Source: Pseudomonas lini (GTDB lineage Bacteria; Pseudomonadota; Gammaproteobacteria; Pseudomonadales; Pseudomonadaceae). From it: a stretch of 64,000 nt of DNA. The translations under genes were made by a program, and so were the position numbers. Below the pieces are notes generated by a model, which made no database searches, was not told where the DNA came from, and saw nothing but the letters and a program-made list of their open reading frames with translations. Positions 24,106 through 33,445 of this stretch are shown here, one piece after another (position 1 is the stretch's first letter; each line of letters opens with the position of its first letter). The stretch lies in the NCBI RefSeq assembly GCF_030812475.1, contig NZ_JAUSSR010000001.1, forward strand, positions 1 through 64,000. The letters are read 5' to 3'.

Positions 24106-26088
24106 TCAGGCCTTGCTTCTAATCAATCGACGCAAGGCAAAGCGATTCGGATGACACGCCTCGGCCACAGTCCTTGGCAGTGGCAAGGGTTCATCATCGA
24201 GCCAGGCGGCAAGCAACTCGCCGGACAACGGTGCGGTGATCAACCCTCGCGAGCCGTGCCCGCTGTTGATGTACAAACCATCCAGCCAGGGGCAAGGAAT
24301 GTCCGGTGTTTTCCGGGCATCCTTGCTCAAGGCACGGTAGGCCCCGGCAAATGCCTGACTGTCCGCCAATGGACCGACAATCGGCAAATAATCCGGGCTG
24401 GTGCAGCGAAACGCTGCGCGACCTTCGAGAGTTTGCGGTTGCAGGGTGTCCGCGCCGAGTCGTGTGACCAGGTCCAGCGATATTTCCTCGAGCATCTTAA
24501 GGTTATCGGCATGCTCGGCGGCTGTCGGTGTCAGGTCCTCGGTGTTGAAATCAAAACTGGCACCCAGGGTATGTTCGCCCAGCCGTGCTGGCGCCACATA
24601 ACCTTCGGCGCAGACCACTGTGTTCAAACTCTGGCTGGCGGCTGTTTGTGGCAGGCGGGTGATCTGCCCGCGAATGCGTTTGAGCGGCAGCTCGCTGCTG
24701 CAGGGGAAACGCTTGATCTCGGCAGCGCCGGCCAGTACCACCACCGGTGCATCGGCCAGCAATGTTTCGCCATCCCACGCTTGCCATTGTCCCTCGGTGT
24801 GTCGCAATTGCAGCACATCGTGATGCGTCCGGACCCGGATATTCGGGTGTGCGGCCTGCCACTGGCACAGGGCGGGCGGATGCACCCAACCGCCTTCGGG
24901 AAAGAACAGCCCACCCGATTGCAGGCCGATACCGGCGTGCGCCTGGGCCTGCTCCCGATCAAGTGTGTGCAGCAAGTCCTCGGGAAACGCTGCCGCCAGC
25001 TGCGCCTGGCGCTCGGCTTCCTTGGCATTGAACGCCAGTTGCAGGACGCCACAAGCGTCCCAGTCCACGCCCCGCTGCAAATGCTCCAGCAGGCGTCGGG
25101 TGTAGCCAAAGCCGCTGACGATCAATTGCGACAATGCTGTGCCATGGGCCGAAAGCTTGAGATACAACACGCCCTGGGGATTGCCCGAGGCTTCCCGCGC
25201 CAGCGCATCGTGGCGCTCCAGCAGGCTGACTTGCCAACCTCTCGCCGCCAGGCTGGCGGCCGTCGCACAACCGGCCAGGCCGGCGCCGATCACCAGCGCC
25301 CGACGCTCGCCGGTCAGCGGTGTCGGGCGTGCAAACCAGGGTTTGGCCACGGCGGGTGCCTGGGCAGGTTCAGGCCAGCCGAGGAAGGTGCCGCGCAGGA
25401 TCTCCCATTTATGGCCGATGCCTGGGGTGCGCTTCATCTTGAAACCCGCGGCGTTCAGCAATCGGCGCACCCAGCCGGTGCTGGTGAAGGTGCTGAGGGT
25501 CGAGCCCGGCGCGGCCAGGCGCGCCAGTTCGGCAAACAGTTCGGCGGTCCACATGTCGGGGTTTTTGGCCGGGGCGAAGCCGTCGAGAAACCAAACGTCG
25601 ACCTGCGCATCCAGCTGCGGCAATTGCTCCAGGGCATCGCCGATCAACAAGGTCAGGATCACTCGGCCGTTATCCAGGATCAGACGCTGGAAGCCTCGAT
25701 GGATCGCCACGTACTGCGCCAGCAGTTGCTCGGCAAAAGGTTTGAGCTCGGGCCACAAGGCCAGCGCCCGCTGCAGGTCCGGCAGGCTCAGCGGATACTT
25801 TTCGACACTCACGAAATGCAGCCGCGCACCCGCCACCGCGTGCTGTTCGAACAACTGCCAGGCGCAGAGAAAATTCAATCCGGTGCCGAAACCGGTCTCA
25901 CCGATCACCAGTCTTGCGCCCACCGGTAACGCGGCAAAGCGTTCACGCAGATTATTTTGCTCGAGGAAGACGTAACGGGTTTCATCAAGGCCCGACTTAT
26001 CCGAAAAATAGACATCGTCGAACACCCGCGAACGCGGGAGCCCTTGGTCGTCCCAGTCGAGCTGGGCGTGGGGCAATACAGGTTTCAT
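24106..26088 (-). CDS. mnmC: Bifunctional tRNA mnm5s2U34 methyltransferase/FAD oxidoreductase MnmC
   Basis: 660 residues. Residues 1-240 are the MnmD methyltransferase (GETGFGTGLNFLCAW SAM site, DVWFLDGFAPAKNPDMW). Residues about 265-620 are the MnmC oxidoreductase with the FAD loop VIGAGLAGCATAASLAARGW and the C-terminal NSGHGSRGL. The enzyme finishes 5-methylaminomethyl-2-thiouridine at the wobble base of tRNAs decoding split codon boxes. Length and domain order are normal. It is a single gene, converging with the NEL remnant. Confidence 0.96.
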   Translation of the reverse strand: MKPVLPHAQLDWDDQGLPRSRVFDDVYFSDKSGLDETRYVFLEQNNLRERFAALPVGARLVIGETGFGTGLNFLCAWQLFEQHAVAGARLHFVSVEKYPLSLPDLQRALALWPELKPFAEQLLAQYVAIHRGFQRLILDNGRVILTLLIGDALEQLPQLDAQVDVWFLDGFAPAKNPDMWTAELFAELARLAAPGSTLSTFTSTGWVRRLLNAAGFKMKRTPGIGHKWEILRGTFLGWPEPAQAPAVAKPWFARPTPLTGERRALVIGAGLAGCATAASLAARGWQVSLLERHDALAREASGNPQGVLYLKLSAHGTALSQLIVSGFGYTRRLLEHLQRGVDWDACGVLQLAFNAKEAERQAQLAAAFPEDLLHTLDREQAQAHAGIGLQSGGLFFPEGGWVHPPALCQWQAAHPNIRVRTHHDVLQLRHTEGQWQAWDGETLLADAPVVVLAGAAEIKRFPCSSELPLKRIRGQITRLPQTAASQSLNTVVCAEGYVAPARLGEHTLGASFDFNTEDLTPTAAEHADNLKMLEEISLDLVTRLGADTLQPQTLEGRAAFRCTSPDYLPIVGPLADSQAFAGAYRALSKDARKTPDIPCPWLDGLYINSGHGSRGLITAPLSGELLAAWLDDEPLPLPRTVAEACHPNRFALRRLIRSKA

Positions 26089-26123
26089 GGCAGGCTCGGC
26101 AACGGCAAGGCGGCCATTCTAGC

Positions 26124-26239
26124 CTGTAGGAGCGAGCTTGCTCGCGATGGATTCCAGAACACGGCGTGTTATCCAGCAAAACCGCGGTATCGTTGGCGAC
26201 CATCGTCGCAGCGCCGCCCGGAGCAGGCTCGCTCCTACA
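26124..26239. repeat. REPIN between mnmC and pap
   Basis: CTGTAGGAGCGAGCTTGCTC and an inverted GAGCAGGCTCGCTCCTACA end, with a decayed middle, in the divergent intergenic region. Confidence 0.85.
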
Positions 26240-26325
26240 AAGTCATCACGAAACCATAGGGAATTTTCCCTGCGGACTAATGGCCCAATCCGCTAGTCTT
26301 GCTCAATCCGGGAAGGGAGCCGTCC

Positions 26326-27840
26326 ATGTTCGAATCTGCTGAAATCGGTCACGTCATCGACAAAGAAACCTACGAAGCTGAAGTGCCAGCCCTGCGCCAG
26401 GCGTTGCTTGAGGCGCAGTTTGAACTTCAGCAGCAGAAACGCTTCCCGGTGATCATCCTGATCAACGGCATCGAAGGCGCGGGCAAGGGCGAGACGGTCA
26501 AGCTGCTCAACGAATGGATGGACCCGCGCCTGATCGAAGTTCGCACCTTCGATCAACAGACCGACGAAGAGCTGGCGCGACCACCGGCCTGGCGTTATTG
26601 GCGGATGCTCCCGGCCAAGGGGCGCATGGGGATTTTTTTTGGCAACTGGTACAGCCAGATGCTGCAAGACCGGGTCCATGGCGTGTTCAAGGATCCGCGG
26701 CTCGATCAAGGCATCAACGCCGCCGAGCGCCTGGAGAAGATGCTGTGCGACGAAGGCGCGTTGATCTTCAAGTTCTGGTTCCACCTCTCCAGGAAACAAA
26801 TGCGCGCGCGGCTCAAGGCCCTGGCCGACGACCCTTTGCACAGTTGGCGCATCAGCCCGCTGGACTGGCAGCAGTCGCAGACCTACGACAAATTCGTCAA
26901 ATATGGCGAACGCATCCTGCGTCGCACCAGCCGCGACTACGCGCCCTGGCATGTGATCGCCGGGATGGATCCGCGCTATCGCAGCCTGGCGGTGGGCATG
27001 ATTCTGCTCGAGGGCCTGCAAGGCGCCCTGAAGCGCCCCAAAATTCACCCGGACAAAGTCAGCGCCGCGCCATTGATCAGCAGCGTCGACCAGATGAACC
27101 TGCTCGATAGCCTGGACTTGACCCTGAATCTGGACAAGGGCGAGTACGAAGAACAGTTGATCACCGAGCAGGCGCGGCTCTCCGGGCTGATGCGCGATAA
27201 ACGCATGCGCCGCCACGCCCTGATCGCCGTATTCGAAGGCAATGACGCGGCGGGCAAGGGCGGGGCCATCCGCCGGGTGGCCGCAGCGCTGGACCCACGC
27301 CAGTACAGCATCGTGCCGATCGCCGCGCCCACTGAAGAGGAGCGGGCGCATCCGTATATGTGGCGGTTCTGGCGCCATATTCCGGCGCGAGGAAAATTCA
27401 CCGTGTTCGACCGCTCCTGGTATGGCCGGGTGCTGGTGGAGCGCATCGAAGGTTTTTGCAGCGCGGCGGACTGGTTGCGCGCCTATGGCGAAATCAACGA
27501 CTTCGAAGAGCAGATCGCCGATGCCGGGGTGGTCCTGGTCAAGTTCTGGCTGGCCATCGACAAACAGACGCAGATGGAGCGATTCGAGGAGCGGGAACAG
27601 ACGCCGTTCAAGCGCTTCAAGATCACCGAAGATGACTGGCGTAACCGTGACAAGTGGGACGACTATCGGACCGCGGTCGGCGACATGGTCGATCGCACCA
27701 GTACCGAGGTCTCGCCCTGGACCCTGGTGGAGGCCAATGACAAGCGCTGGGCCCGGGTCAAGGTGCTTCGCACCATCAATGAGGCGCTGGAAGAAGCGTT
27801 CAGGAAGTCCGACAAGAAGGCGAAAAAGGACAAGAGGTGA
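26326..27840 (+). CDS. pap: Polyphosphate:AMP phosphotransferase (PPK2 class II)
   Basis: 504 residues from the ATG following GGAAGGGAG; an upstream in-frame codon would add nine residues. Two PPK2 domains in tandem each carry a Walker-A-like loop: INGIEGAGKGETVKLLNEW near residue 48 and FEGNDAAGKGGAIRRV near 305, with Walker B-like DRSWYGR in the second. Tandem PPK2 enzymes convert AMP to ADP using polyphosphate. Monocistronic. Confidence 0.94.
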   Translation: MFESAEIGHVIDKETYEAEVPALRQALLEAQFELQQQKRFPVIILINGIEGAGKGETVKLLNEWMDPRLIEVRTFDQQTDEELARPPAWRYWRMLPAKGRMGIFFGNWYSQMLQDRVHGVFKDPRLDQGINAAERLEKMLCDEGALIFKFWFHLSRKQMRARLKALADDPLHSWRISPLDWQQSQTYDKFVKYGERILRRTSRDYAPWHVIAGMDPRYRSLAVGMILLEGLQGALKRPKIHPDKVSAAPLISSVDQMNLLDSLDLTLNLDKGEYEEQLITEQARLSGLMRDKRMRRHALIAVFEGNDAAGKGGAIRRVAAALDPRQYSIVPIAAPTEEERAHPYMWRFWRHIPARGKFTVFDRSWYGRVLVERIEGFCSAADWLRAYGEINDFEEQIADAGVVLVKFWLAIDKQTQMERFEEREQTPFKRFKITEDDWRNRDKWDDYRTAVGDMVDRTSTEVSPWTLVEANDKRWARVKVLRTINEALEEAFRKSDKKAKKDKR

Positions 27841-27942
27841 GTCAATGGTTACGCATACGCAAGGTGAATGATTGTCGCGGTCGGTCATTCTGTGGACTTA
27901 TGCTCGGTCTACTCCAATCCGACAACAACAATGAGGTATGCC

Positions 27943-29127
27943 ATGCGTGAAGTGGTGATCGTCGACAGCGTGCGGACCGGCCTGGCCAAGTCCTTTCGCG
28001 GCAAGTTCAACATGACCCGGCCGGACGACATGGCGGCGCATTGTGTCGACGCCTTGTTGACACGCTCGGGGATCGATCCAGCCAGCGTCGAGGACTGTAT
28101 CGTCGGTGCCGGCTCCAACGAAGGCGCCCAGGGCTACAACATAGGGCGCAATGTCGCCGTGCTCTCACGGTTGGGCGTCGGCTGTGCCGGCATGACCCTC
28201 AATCGTTTCTGTTCGTCGGGCTTGCAGGCGATTGCTATCGCCGCCAACCAGATCGCCTCGGGTTGCAGCGATATCATCGTCGCCGGCGGCGTCGAGTCCA
28301 TCAGCCTGACCATGAAAAGCGTCAACACCGACAACCTGATCAACCCGCTGCTCAAAGAGCAGATGCCGGGCATCTACTTCCCCATGGGCCAGACCGCCGA
28401 AATCGTCGCCCGTCGTTATCACGTCAGCCGCGAACAACAGGACGTTTACGCGCTGCAAAGCCAGCAACGCACCGCGCAGGCCCAGGCCGGGGGATTGTTC
28501 GACGATGAAATCGTGCCCATGGCGGTGAAATATCGGGTTGAAGACAAGGCCACCGGGCAGGCGCAGATCCTCGACGGCATCGTCGATCGCGACGACTGCA
28601 ACCGTCCGGACACCACGCTGGAAAGCCTGGCCGGTTTGAAACCGGTGTTTGCCGAAGACGGCTCGGTGACCGCCGGCAATTCTTCGCAGCTGTCCGATGG
28701 CGCCTCCATGACCCTGGTGATGAGCCTGGAAAAAGCCCTGGCGCTGGGGCTGAAGCCCAGAGCCTTCTTTCGCGGCTTTGCCGTGGCCGGGTGTGAGCCG
28801 GATGAAATGGGCATCGGCCCGGTATTCTCGGTGCCCAGGCTGCTCAAGGCGAAGGGTTTGCAGATAGCCGACATCGATCTGTGGGAGCTCAACGAAGCCT
28901 TCGCGTCCCAGTGCCTGTACAGCCGCAATCGGCTGGAGATCGATAACGACAAGTACAACGTCAATGGCGGCTCGATCTCTATCGGGCATCCGTTCGGCAT
29001 GACCGGTTCGCGACAGGTGGGGCATCTGGTGCGTGAGTTGCACCGGCGTCATCTGCGTTACGGCATCGTCACCATGTGCGTGGGCGGAGGTATGGGGGCT
29101 ACGGGTCTGTTTGAGGCAGTGCGTTAG
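27943..29127 (+). CDS. Acetyl-CoA C-acyltransferase (thiolase)
   Basis: 394 residues from ATG preceded by GAGG; the frame is open further upstream but MREVVIVDSVRTGLAKSF is the family start. The active-site cysteine lies in NRFCSSGLQAIAIAA near residue 90, the NEAFASQ segment near 320, the histidine in GHPFGMTGSRQ near 350, and the second cysteine in VTMCVGGGMGATGLFE. Degradative or biosynthetic direction cannot be set from sequence. No fadB-type partner adjoins it. Confidence 0.93.
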   Translation: MREVVIVDSVRTGLAKSFRGKFNMTRPDDMAAHCVDALLTRSGIDPASVEDCIVGAGSNEGAQGYNIGRNVAVLSRLGVGCAGMTLNRFCSSGLQAIAIAANQIASGCSDIIVAGGVESISLTMKSVNTDNLINPLLKEQMPGIYFPMGQTAEIVARRYHVSREQQDVYALQSQQRTAQAQAGGLFDDEIVPMAVKYRVEDKATGQAQILDGIVDRDDCNRPDTTLESLAGLKPVFAEDGSVTAGNSSQLSDGASMTLVMSLEKALALGLKPRAFFRGFAVAGCEPDEMGIGPVFSVPRLLKAKGLQIADIDLWELNEAFASQCLYSRNRLEIDNDKYNVNGGSISIGHPFGMTGSRQVGHLVRELHRRHLRYGIVTMCVGGGMGATGLFEAVR

Positions 29128-29156
29128 AATCCGAAATGTTTGTTGCCTGATCAACC

Positions 29157-29256
29157 GCTTTCGCGAGCAAGCCCGCTCCCACAGTTGATCTGAGGTGCTC
29201 ACAAATAATGAGTTCACAGAAGATCCAATGTGGGAGCGGGCTTGCTCCGGGCGGCG
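29157..29256. repeat. REPIN (GAGCAAGCCCGCTCCCACA family)
   Basis: GCTTTCGCGAGCAAGCCCGC and the inverted TGTGGGAGCGGGCTTGCTCC around a middle that itself contains short inverted repeats. Confidence 0.88.
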
Positions 29257-29280
29257 TTCCGACGATGCAGGCGCTGCGGT

Positions 29281-29475
29281 TTATTGGTTCGTCCGCAACA
29301 GCAGCATCCGCGCTATATAAGCCTGAATCTTCAACTCAGCCGTCTCCATGTTTTCAAACGGTCCTTCCAGGGTGTTTTCCCGGGTGCTGAAATACAGCTC
29401 CCCGTTCACACGGCACATCCGGTCACTGCGAAAGTGGGTAGCGGGGGTGTTGTCCTGGGCGCGCATGCCGTACAT
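29281..29475 (-). CDS. DUF6316-like small protein
   Basis: 64 residues from the ATG with AGGAG at a good distance; the frame continues upstream without support. The sequence MYGMRAQDNTPATHFRSDR, then RVNGELYFSTRENTLEGPFE, fits a family of small Pseudomonas proteins with an F-R-S/A-D-R and W/L-Y-F-S-T-R-E motif that I recall as DUF6316. It is probably cytoplasmic. The function is unknown. Confidence 0.78.
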   Translation of the reverse strand: MYGMRAQDNTPATHFRSDRMCRVNGELYFSTRENTLEGPFENMETAELKIQAYIARMLLLRTNQ

Positions 29476-29685
29476 GGCGGTCTCCTGTGGGGTGTTGCCG
29501 TCGATGGATCCAATGAGCTTATGCACGAACCGCTGACTATGCCTCGCCAACCGATCGACGGCCTATCGCTCCTTGAATGTGGCGACCTGTACAGTTCCAT
29601 TCGCGGCCAGTCGCCAACTGTCCCTGTGTGCCGAGCTCCTCTGGGCCTAGAATGACGGTTTTCGCCAATCGGTTTCGGGGTTTCC

Positions 29686-30645
29686 ATGCACGTTTCATCG
29701 GGTCGCTGGGTTTATGGTCTGTTCCTGGCCTTGTTGACCGCGTTGTTGTGGGGAATCCTGCCGATCAAGCTCAAGCAAGTGCTGCTGGTGATGGATCCGG
29801 TGACGGTGACCTGGTTTCGTCTGATGGTGTCCGGCGGGTGCCTGTTCATTTTCCTGGCGGCGACCAGGCGTCTGCCCAGTCGCAAAGTCCTCGGCCCGCG
29901 CGGCGGCTGGCTGGTATTGATGGCGGTGCTCGGTCTGGTGGGCAACTACGTGCTGTACCTGATGGGATTGAATCTGCTCAGCCCCGGCACCGCGCAGCTG
30001 GTGGTGCAGACGGGGCCGATCATGCTGCTGATTGCCAGTCTGTTTGTGTTCAGGGAGCGGTTCAGCATTGGGCAGGGGATTGGCCTGCTGGTGCTGGTGG
30101 TCGGCTTCGTGTTGTTTTTCAACCAGCGGCTGGTCGAGTTGTTCACGTCCCTGACCGACTATACGGCCGGCGTTCTGTTGGTGTTGCTGGCTTCCACCGT
30201 CTGGACCTTCTATGCCCTGGGGCAGAAGCAATTGCTGACGGTGTGGAATTCGTTTCAGGTGATGATGGTGATCTACCTGTTTTGCGGGTTGTTGCTGACG
30301 CCATGGGTGCATCCGTTGGAGGCGCTGCAACTGAGCCCGTTGCAAGGCTGGCTGCTGCTGGCGTGTTGCATGAACACCCTGATTGCCTACGGCGCGTTTG
30401 CCGAGGCACTGGCGCATTGGGAAGCTTCGCGAGTGAGTGCCACCCTGGCGATCACGCCGTTGGTGACCTTTGCTGCGGTGGCGGTAGCGGCGTGGTTATG
30501 GCCGGAATATGTGCATGCCGAGACGATCAATGGTCTGGGGTATGGTGGGGCGGTGCTGGTAGTGCTGGGGTCGGCGCTGGTGGCGTTGGGGCCTTCGTTG
30601 ATGGCCGGGATCCGGGCTCGGCGGGTGCGGATGGCGGCCAGTTAG
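29686..30645 (+). CDS. EamA/DMT-family transporter
   Basis: 319 residues with ten predicted membrane helices in two EamA repeats (first LFLALLTALLWGILPIKLKQ, second beginning YTAGVLLVLLASTVWTFYAL). The conserved Gly/Pro-rich ends of helices 4 and 9 (LLSPGTAQLVVQTGPI, ASRVSATLAITPLVTF) match the drug/metabolite exporter family. Substrate unknown. It is divergent from the DUF6316-like gene and followed by a REPIN. Confidence 0.9.
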   Translation: MHVSSGRWVYGLFLALLTALLWGILPIKLKQVLLVMDPVTVTWFRLMVSGGCLFIFLAATRRLPSRKVLGPRGGWLVLMAVLGLVGNYVLYLMGLNLLSPGTAQLVVQTGPIMLLIASLFVFRERFSIGQGIGLLVLVVGFVLFFNQRLVELFTSLTDYTAGVLLVLLASTVWTFYALGQKQLLTVWNSFQVMMVIYLFCGLLLTPWVHPLEALQLSPLQGWLLLACCMNTLIAYGAFAEALAHWEASRVSATLAITPLVTFAAVAVAAWLWPEYVHAETINGLGYGGAVLVVLGSALVALGPSLMAGIRARRVRMAAS

Positions 30646-30670
30646 ACCGCGTTATCGTTCTTCGTCGGAT

Positions 30671-30768
30671 CGCCGCCCGGAGCAAGCCCGCTCCCACAGG
30701 GATTTGTGTCGACCACTTTTTCGTGAATGACACAATACCCTGTGGGAGCGGGCTTGCTCGCGAAGGCG
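30671..30768. repeat. REPIN between the DMT transporter and fumC
   Basis: CGGAGCAAGCCCGCTCCCAC and the inverted GTGGGAGCGGGCTTGCTCG ends with a 50-base middle, placed between convergent genes. Confidence 0.88.
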
Positions 30769-30789
30769 GACTGTCAGGCGCTACAGGAC

Positions 30790-32184
30790 TCAGCCCTTGG
30801 CCCCAGCCTCCAGCATATTCTCCGGCCTTACCCAGGCATCGAACTCTTCATCGGTCAGGTACCCCAACTGCAACGCCGCTTCCCGCAACGTCAGCCCTTC
30901 GCCATAAGCCTTCTTGGCGATCTCCGCCGACTTGTCATAGCCGATATGCGGATTCAGCGCCGTCACCAGCATCAGTCCGCGTTCCAGATGTTCCGCCATT
31001 TTCGCCGCATCCGGTTCCAGACCGGCGATGCAATGCTGCTGGAAGTTGCTGCAGCCATCGCCCAACAGCCTGATCGATTGCAGCAGGTTGTGGATGATCA
31101 CCGGTTTGAACACGTTCAGTTGCAAGTGGCCCTGACTCGCCGCAAAACCGATGGCGACGTCGTTGCCCAAGACCTGGCACGCCAGCATCGACAACGCTTC
31201 GCACTGGGTCGGATTGACCTTGCCGGGCATGATCGAACTGCCCGGTTCGTTGGCGGGCAGTTTCACCTCGGCAAAACCGGCACGCGGTCCGGAACCCAGC
31301 AGGCGCAGGTCGTTGGCGATTTTCATTAGGGTGACGGCGAGGGTTTTCAGCGCGCCGGACAAGGTGGTCAGTGGCTCATGACCGGCCAGTGCGGCGAATT
31401 TGTTCGGTGCGGTGACGAACGGCAGGCCGGAGAGAGCGGCCAGTTCGGCGGCGATCGCTTCGCCGAAACCGTGGGGCGAGTTCAAGCCCGTACCAACGGC
31501 GGTGCCGCCCTGGGCCAGTTCGTAAACGGCCGGCAGTGCACTGCGGATCGCCCGTTCCGCGTAATCCAGTTGCGCGATGAACGCCGACAGTTCCTGGCCG
31601 AAGGTGATGGGGGTCGCGTCCATCATGTGGGTGCGGCCGGTCTTTACCAGCTTCATGTGCCGCGCGGATAACTCGGCCAATCCGCCGGATAATTCGCTGA
31701 TCGCCGGCAGCAAATGCTTTTGCACGGCCTGGGCCGCGGCGATGTGCATCGCAGTGGGGAAGCAATCGTTGGAGCTCTGGGAGCGATTGACGTGATCGTT
31801 GGGGTGCACCGGAGTCTTGCCGCCGCGCGGGTTGCCGGCCAGTTCATTGGCACGACCGGCGATCACTTCATTGACGTTCATGTTGCTCTGGGTGCCGCTG
31901 CCGGTCTGCCAGACCACCAGCGGGAACTGGTCGTCGTGACTGCCGTCGAGCACTTCGTCGGCGGCCTGTTCGATCAGTCGGGCGATGTCGGCGGGCAGGT
32001 CGCCGTTGCGGTCATTGACCCGCGCCGCGGCTTTCTTGATTAGCGCCAGCGCATGCAGCACCGCCAGCGGCATGCGTTCGTTGCCGATGGCGAAATTGAT
32101 CAGCGAGCGTTGCGTCTGAGCGCCCCAGTAAGCTTCATCCGGGACTTCAACCTGGCCAAGGCTGTCGGTTTCGATACGGCTCAT
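30790..32184 (-). CDS. fumC: Class II fumarate hydratase
   Basis: 464 residues; ATG at 32184 or the adjacent ATG at 32187 are both acceptable after AGGAG. The superfamily signature [13 protein letters not shown] is intact near residue 318, with [14 protein letters not shown] and [13 protein letters not shown] earlier, the fumarase/aspartase substrate loops. It hydrates fumarate to malate without iron-sulfur clusters, as an oxidant- and iron-independent isozyme. Its divergence from DUF2059-bolA-trhO mirrors the neighbourhood of fumC2 that I recall in P. aeruginosa. Confidence 0.96.
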   Translation of the reverse strand: MSRIETDSLGQVEVPDEAYWGAQTQRSLINFAIGNERMPLAVLHALALIKKAAARVNDRNGDLPADIARLIEQAADEVLDGSHDDQFPLVVWQTGSGTQSNMNVNEVIAGRANELAGNPRGGKTPVHPNDHVNRSQSSNDCFPTAMHIAAAQAVQKHLLPAISELSGGLAELSARHMKLVKTGRTHMMDATPITFGQELSAFIAQLDYAERAIRSALPAVYELAQGGTAVGTGLNSPHGFGEAIAAELAALSGLPFVTAPNKFAALAGHEPLTTLSGALKTLAVTLMKIANDLRLLGSGPRAGFAEVKLPANEPGSSIMPGKVNPTQCEALSMLACQVLGNDVAIGFAASQGHLQLNVFKPVIIHNLLQSIRLLGDGCSNFQQHCIAGLEPDAAKMAEHLERGLMLVTALNPHIGYDKSAEIAKKAYGEGLTLREAALQLGYLTDEEFDAWVRPENMLEAGAKG

Positions 32185-32374
32185 CATGCACACTCCTGTA
32201 GGTCTGATAGCGAGTTTAGGCCCTGATCCATCGCGGTGGTTCCATCAGTCTGGAATTTGACCGTTCACCCCTCTAAATCAGGCCCGACAAGGCTTGGGGT
32301 TGAGCCATACGGTTTTTTAGGCGCAGAATGGTCGCCCTTGGGGTTTTACCTCGCCTGCTAGAAAAGGAAACTCG

Positions 32375-32896
32375 ATGACTCGTCTTCGTGCCATCTGTAC
32401 CGCGGTTGCACTGGTTTGCGCCAGCGGCCCTGTTTTTGCCGATACCGCCAGCCACAACGCCAGTGCCGAGGCTTTCCTGACCCTGGCGCACGCTGACAAA
32501 CTGGGCACTCCGGTGTACATGCAAGTGCAGCAAATGTTCGCTCAGCGCTTTGAACAGACCAAAGCCCCCGAGTCGAAAAAAGCCCTGCTGGAAACCTACC
32601 AGGCCAAAGCCAACGCCGCTCTGGACCAAGCCATCGGCTGGAACAAGCTGAAGCCGGACATGGTCAAGCTCTACACCACCAACTTCAGCGAATCCGAGCT
32701 CAAGGACCTGGTTGCGTTCTACAAGTCGCCACTGGGCAAGAAAGTTCTGGAAAAAATGCCGCAGCTGACCCAGCAATCGGCCCAGATGACCCAGGCCAAG
32801 CTGGAAAGCGCAGTGCCTGTGGTCAACAAACTGCTGGCAGACATGACCGCCGAGCTGGAGCCTAAAGGCGCCGCTCCAGCCAAGAAAAAGCCGTAA
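32375..32896 (+). CDS. Exported DUF2059-domain protein
   Basis: 173 residues with a signal peptide cleaved near GPVFADTA. The mature part matches DUF2059: ELKDLVAFYKSPLGKKVLEKMPQ is diagnostic, and the C terminus is Lys/Pro-rich (GAAPAKKKP). A periplasmic location is expected; the function is unknown. bolA follows 12 bases later on the same strand, so the two are probably co-transcribed. Confidence 0.92.
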   Translation: MTRLRAICTAVALVCASGPVFADTASHNASAEAFLTLAHADKLGTPVYMQVQQMFAQRFEQTKAPESKKALLETYQAKANAALDQAIGWNKLKPDMVKLYTTNFSESELKDLVAFYKSPLGKKVLEKMPQLTQQSAQMTQAKLESAVPVVNKLLADMTAELEPKGAAPAKKKP

Positions 32897-32908
32897 GCGG
32901 AGTCTGGT

Positions 32909-33208
32909 ATGAGCATGCAACAACGCATCGAATCGACGCTGGGCCTGTTACAGCCCGAGCACCTGCAAGTGCTGGATGAAAGCCACATGCACAGCCGTGG
33001 GTTGCAGACCCACTTCAAGGCTGTGGTGGTCAGCCAGCAGTTCGAAGGGCTTAACCGCGTCAAGCGTCACCAGAAAGTCTATGGCACGCTCGGCGAGTTG
33101 ATGGGCGAGTTCCATGCGTTGGCGCTGCATACCTACACGCCAGATGAATGGGCACAGATCGACGCGGCCCCGGCCTCGCCGACCTGTGCTGGCGGCAGCA
33201 AGCATTAA
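32909..33208 (+). CDS. bolA: BolA-family protein
   Basis: 99 residues. HVLDESHMHS-like sequence (LQVLDESHMHSRG), the helix-turn RVKRHQKVYGTLGELM and the final HALALHTYTPDEW match BolA. His in the last helix and the Cys in the tail are potential ligands for the [2Fe-2S] complex with monothiol glutaredoxin. BolA links iron status, envelope stress and morphology. A terminator lies about 160 bases downstream after the REP cluster. Confidence 0.93.
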   Translation: MSMQQRIESTLGLLQPEHLQVLDESHMHSRGLQTHFKAVVVSQQFEGLNRVKRHQKVYGTLGELMGEFHALALHTYTPDEWAQIDAAPASPTCAGGSKH

Positions 33209-33217
33209 CACGGCCCC

Positions 33218-33342
33218 CTGTAGGAGCTGGCTTGCCAGCGAAGGCGTCGTCACAGCCAACAATGATGTCGACTGACCCTCCGCCTTCGCTGGCAAGCCAG
33301 CTCCTACAAGGGCAGGCGTCGCTGGCAAGCCAGTTCCTACAG
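33218..33342. repeat. Triple REP array
   Basis: Three REP units in 125 bases: CTGTAGGAGCTGGCTTGCC, its inverse, then a second, slightly mutated inverse (GGCAAGCCAGTTCCTACAG). Only two would be needed for a REPIN, so the last is an extra singlet. Confidence 0.9.
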
Positions 33343-33368
33343 TGCCGTTTATTTTTGCTAGAATCCGC

Positions 33369-33398
33369 AACGCGCCGCTCACCCGGCGCGTTTTTTTT
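33369..33398 (+). terminator. Intrinsic terminator after bolA
   Basis: AACGCGCCG pairs with CGGCGCGTT around a six-base loop, followed by a T run. It lies 45 bases before trhO, so trhO needs its own promoter downstream of, or reading through, this point. Confidence 0.88.
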
Positions 33399-33445
33399 CG
33401 TATCCGGTTCACCCCTTACGAGGGTAGCCACCTGGAGAATCACCC

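Noticed and set aside
24151-25929. A 592-codon frame antisense to mnmC
   Set aside because: mnmC has complete motifs on the minus strand; this frame is its shadow.
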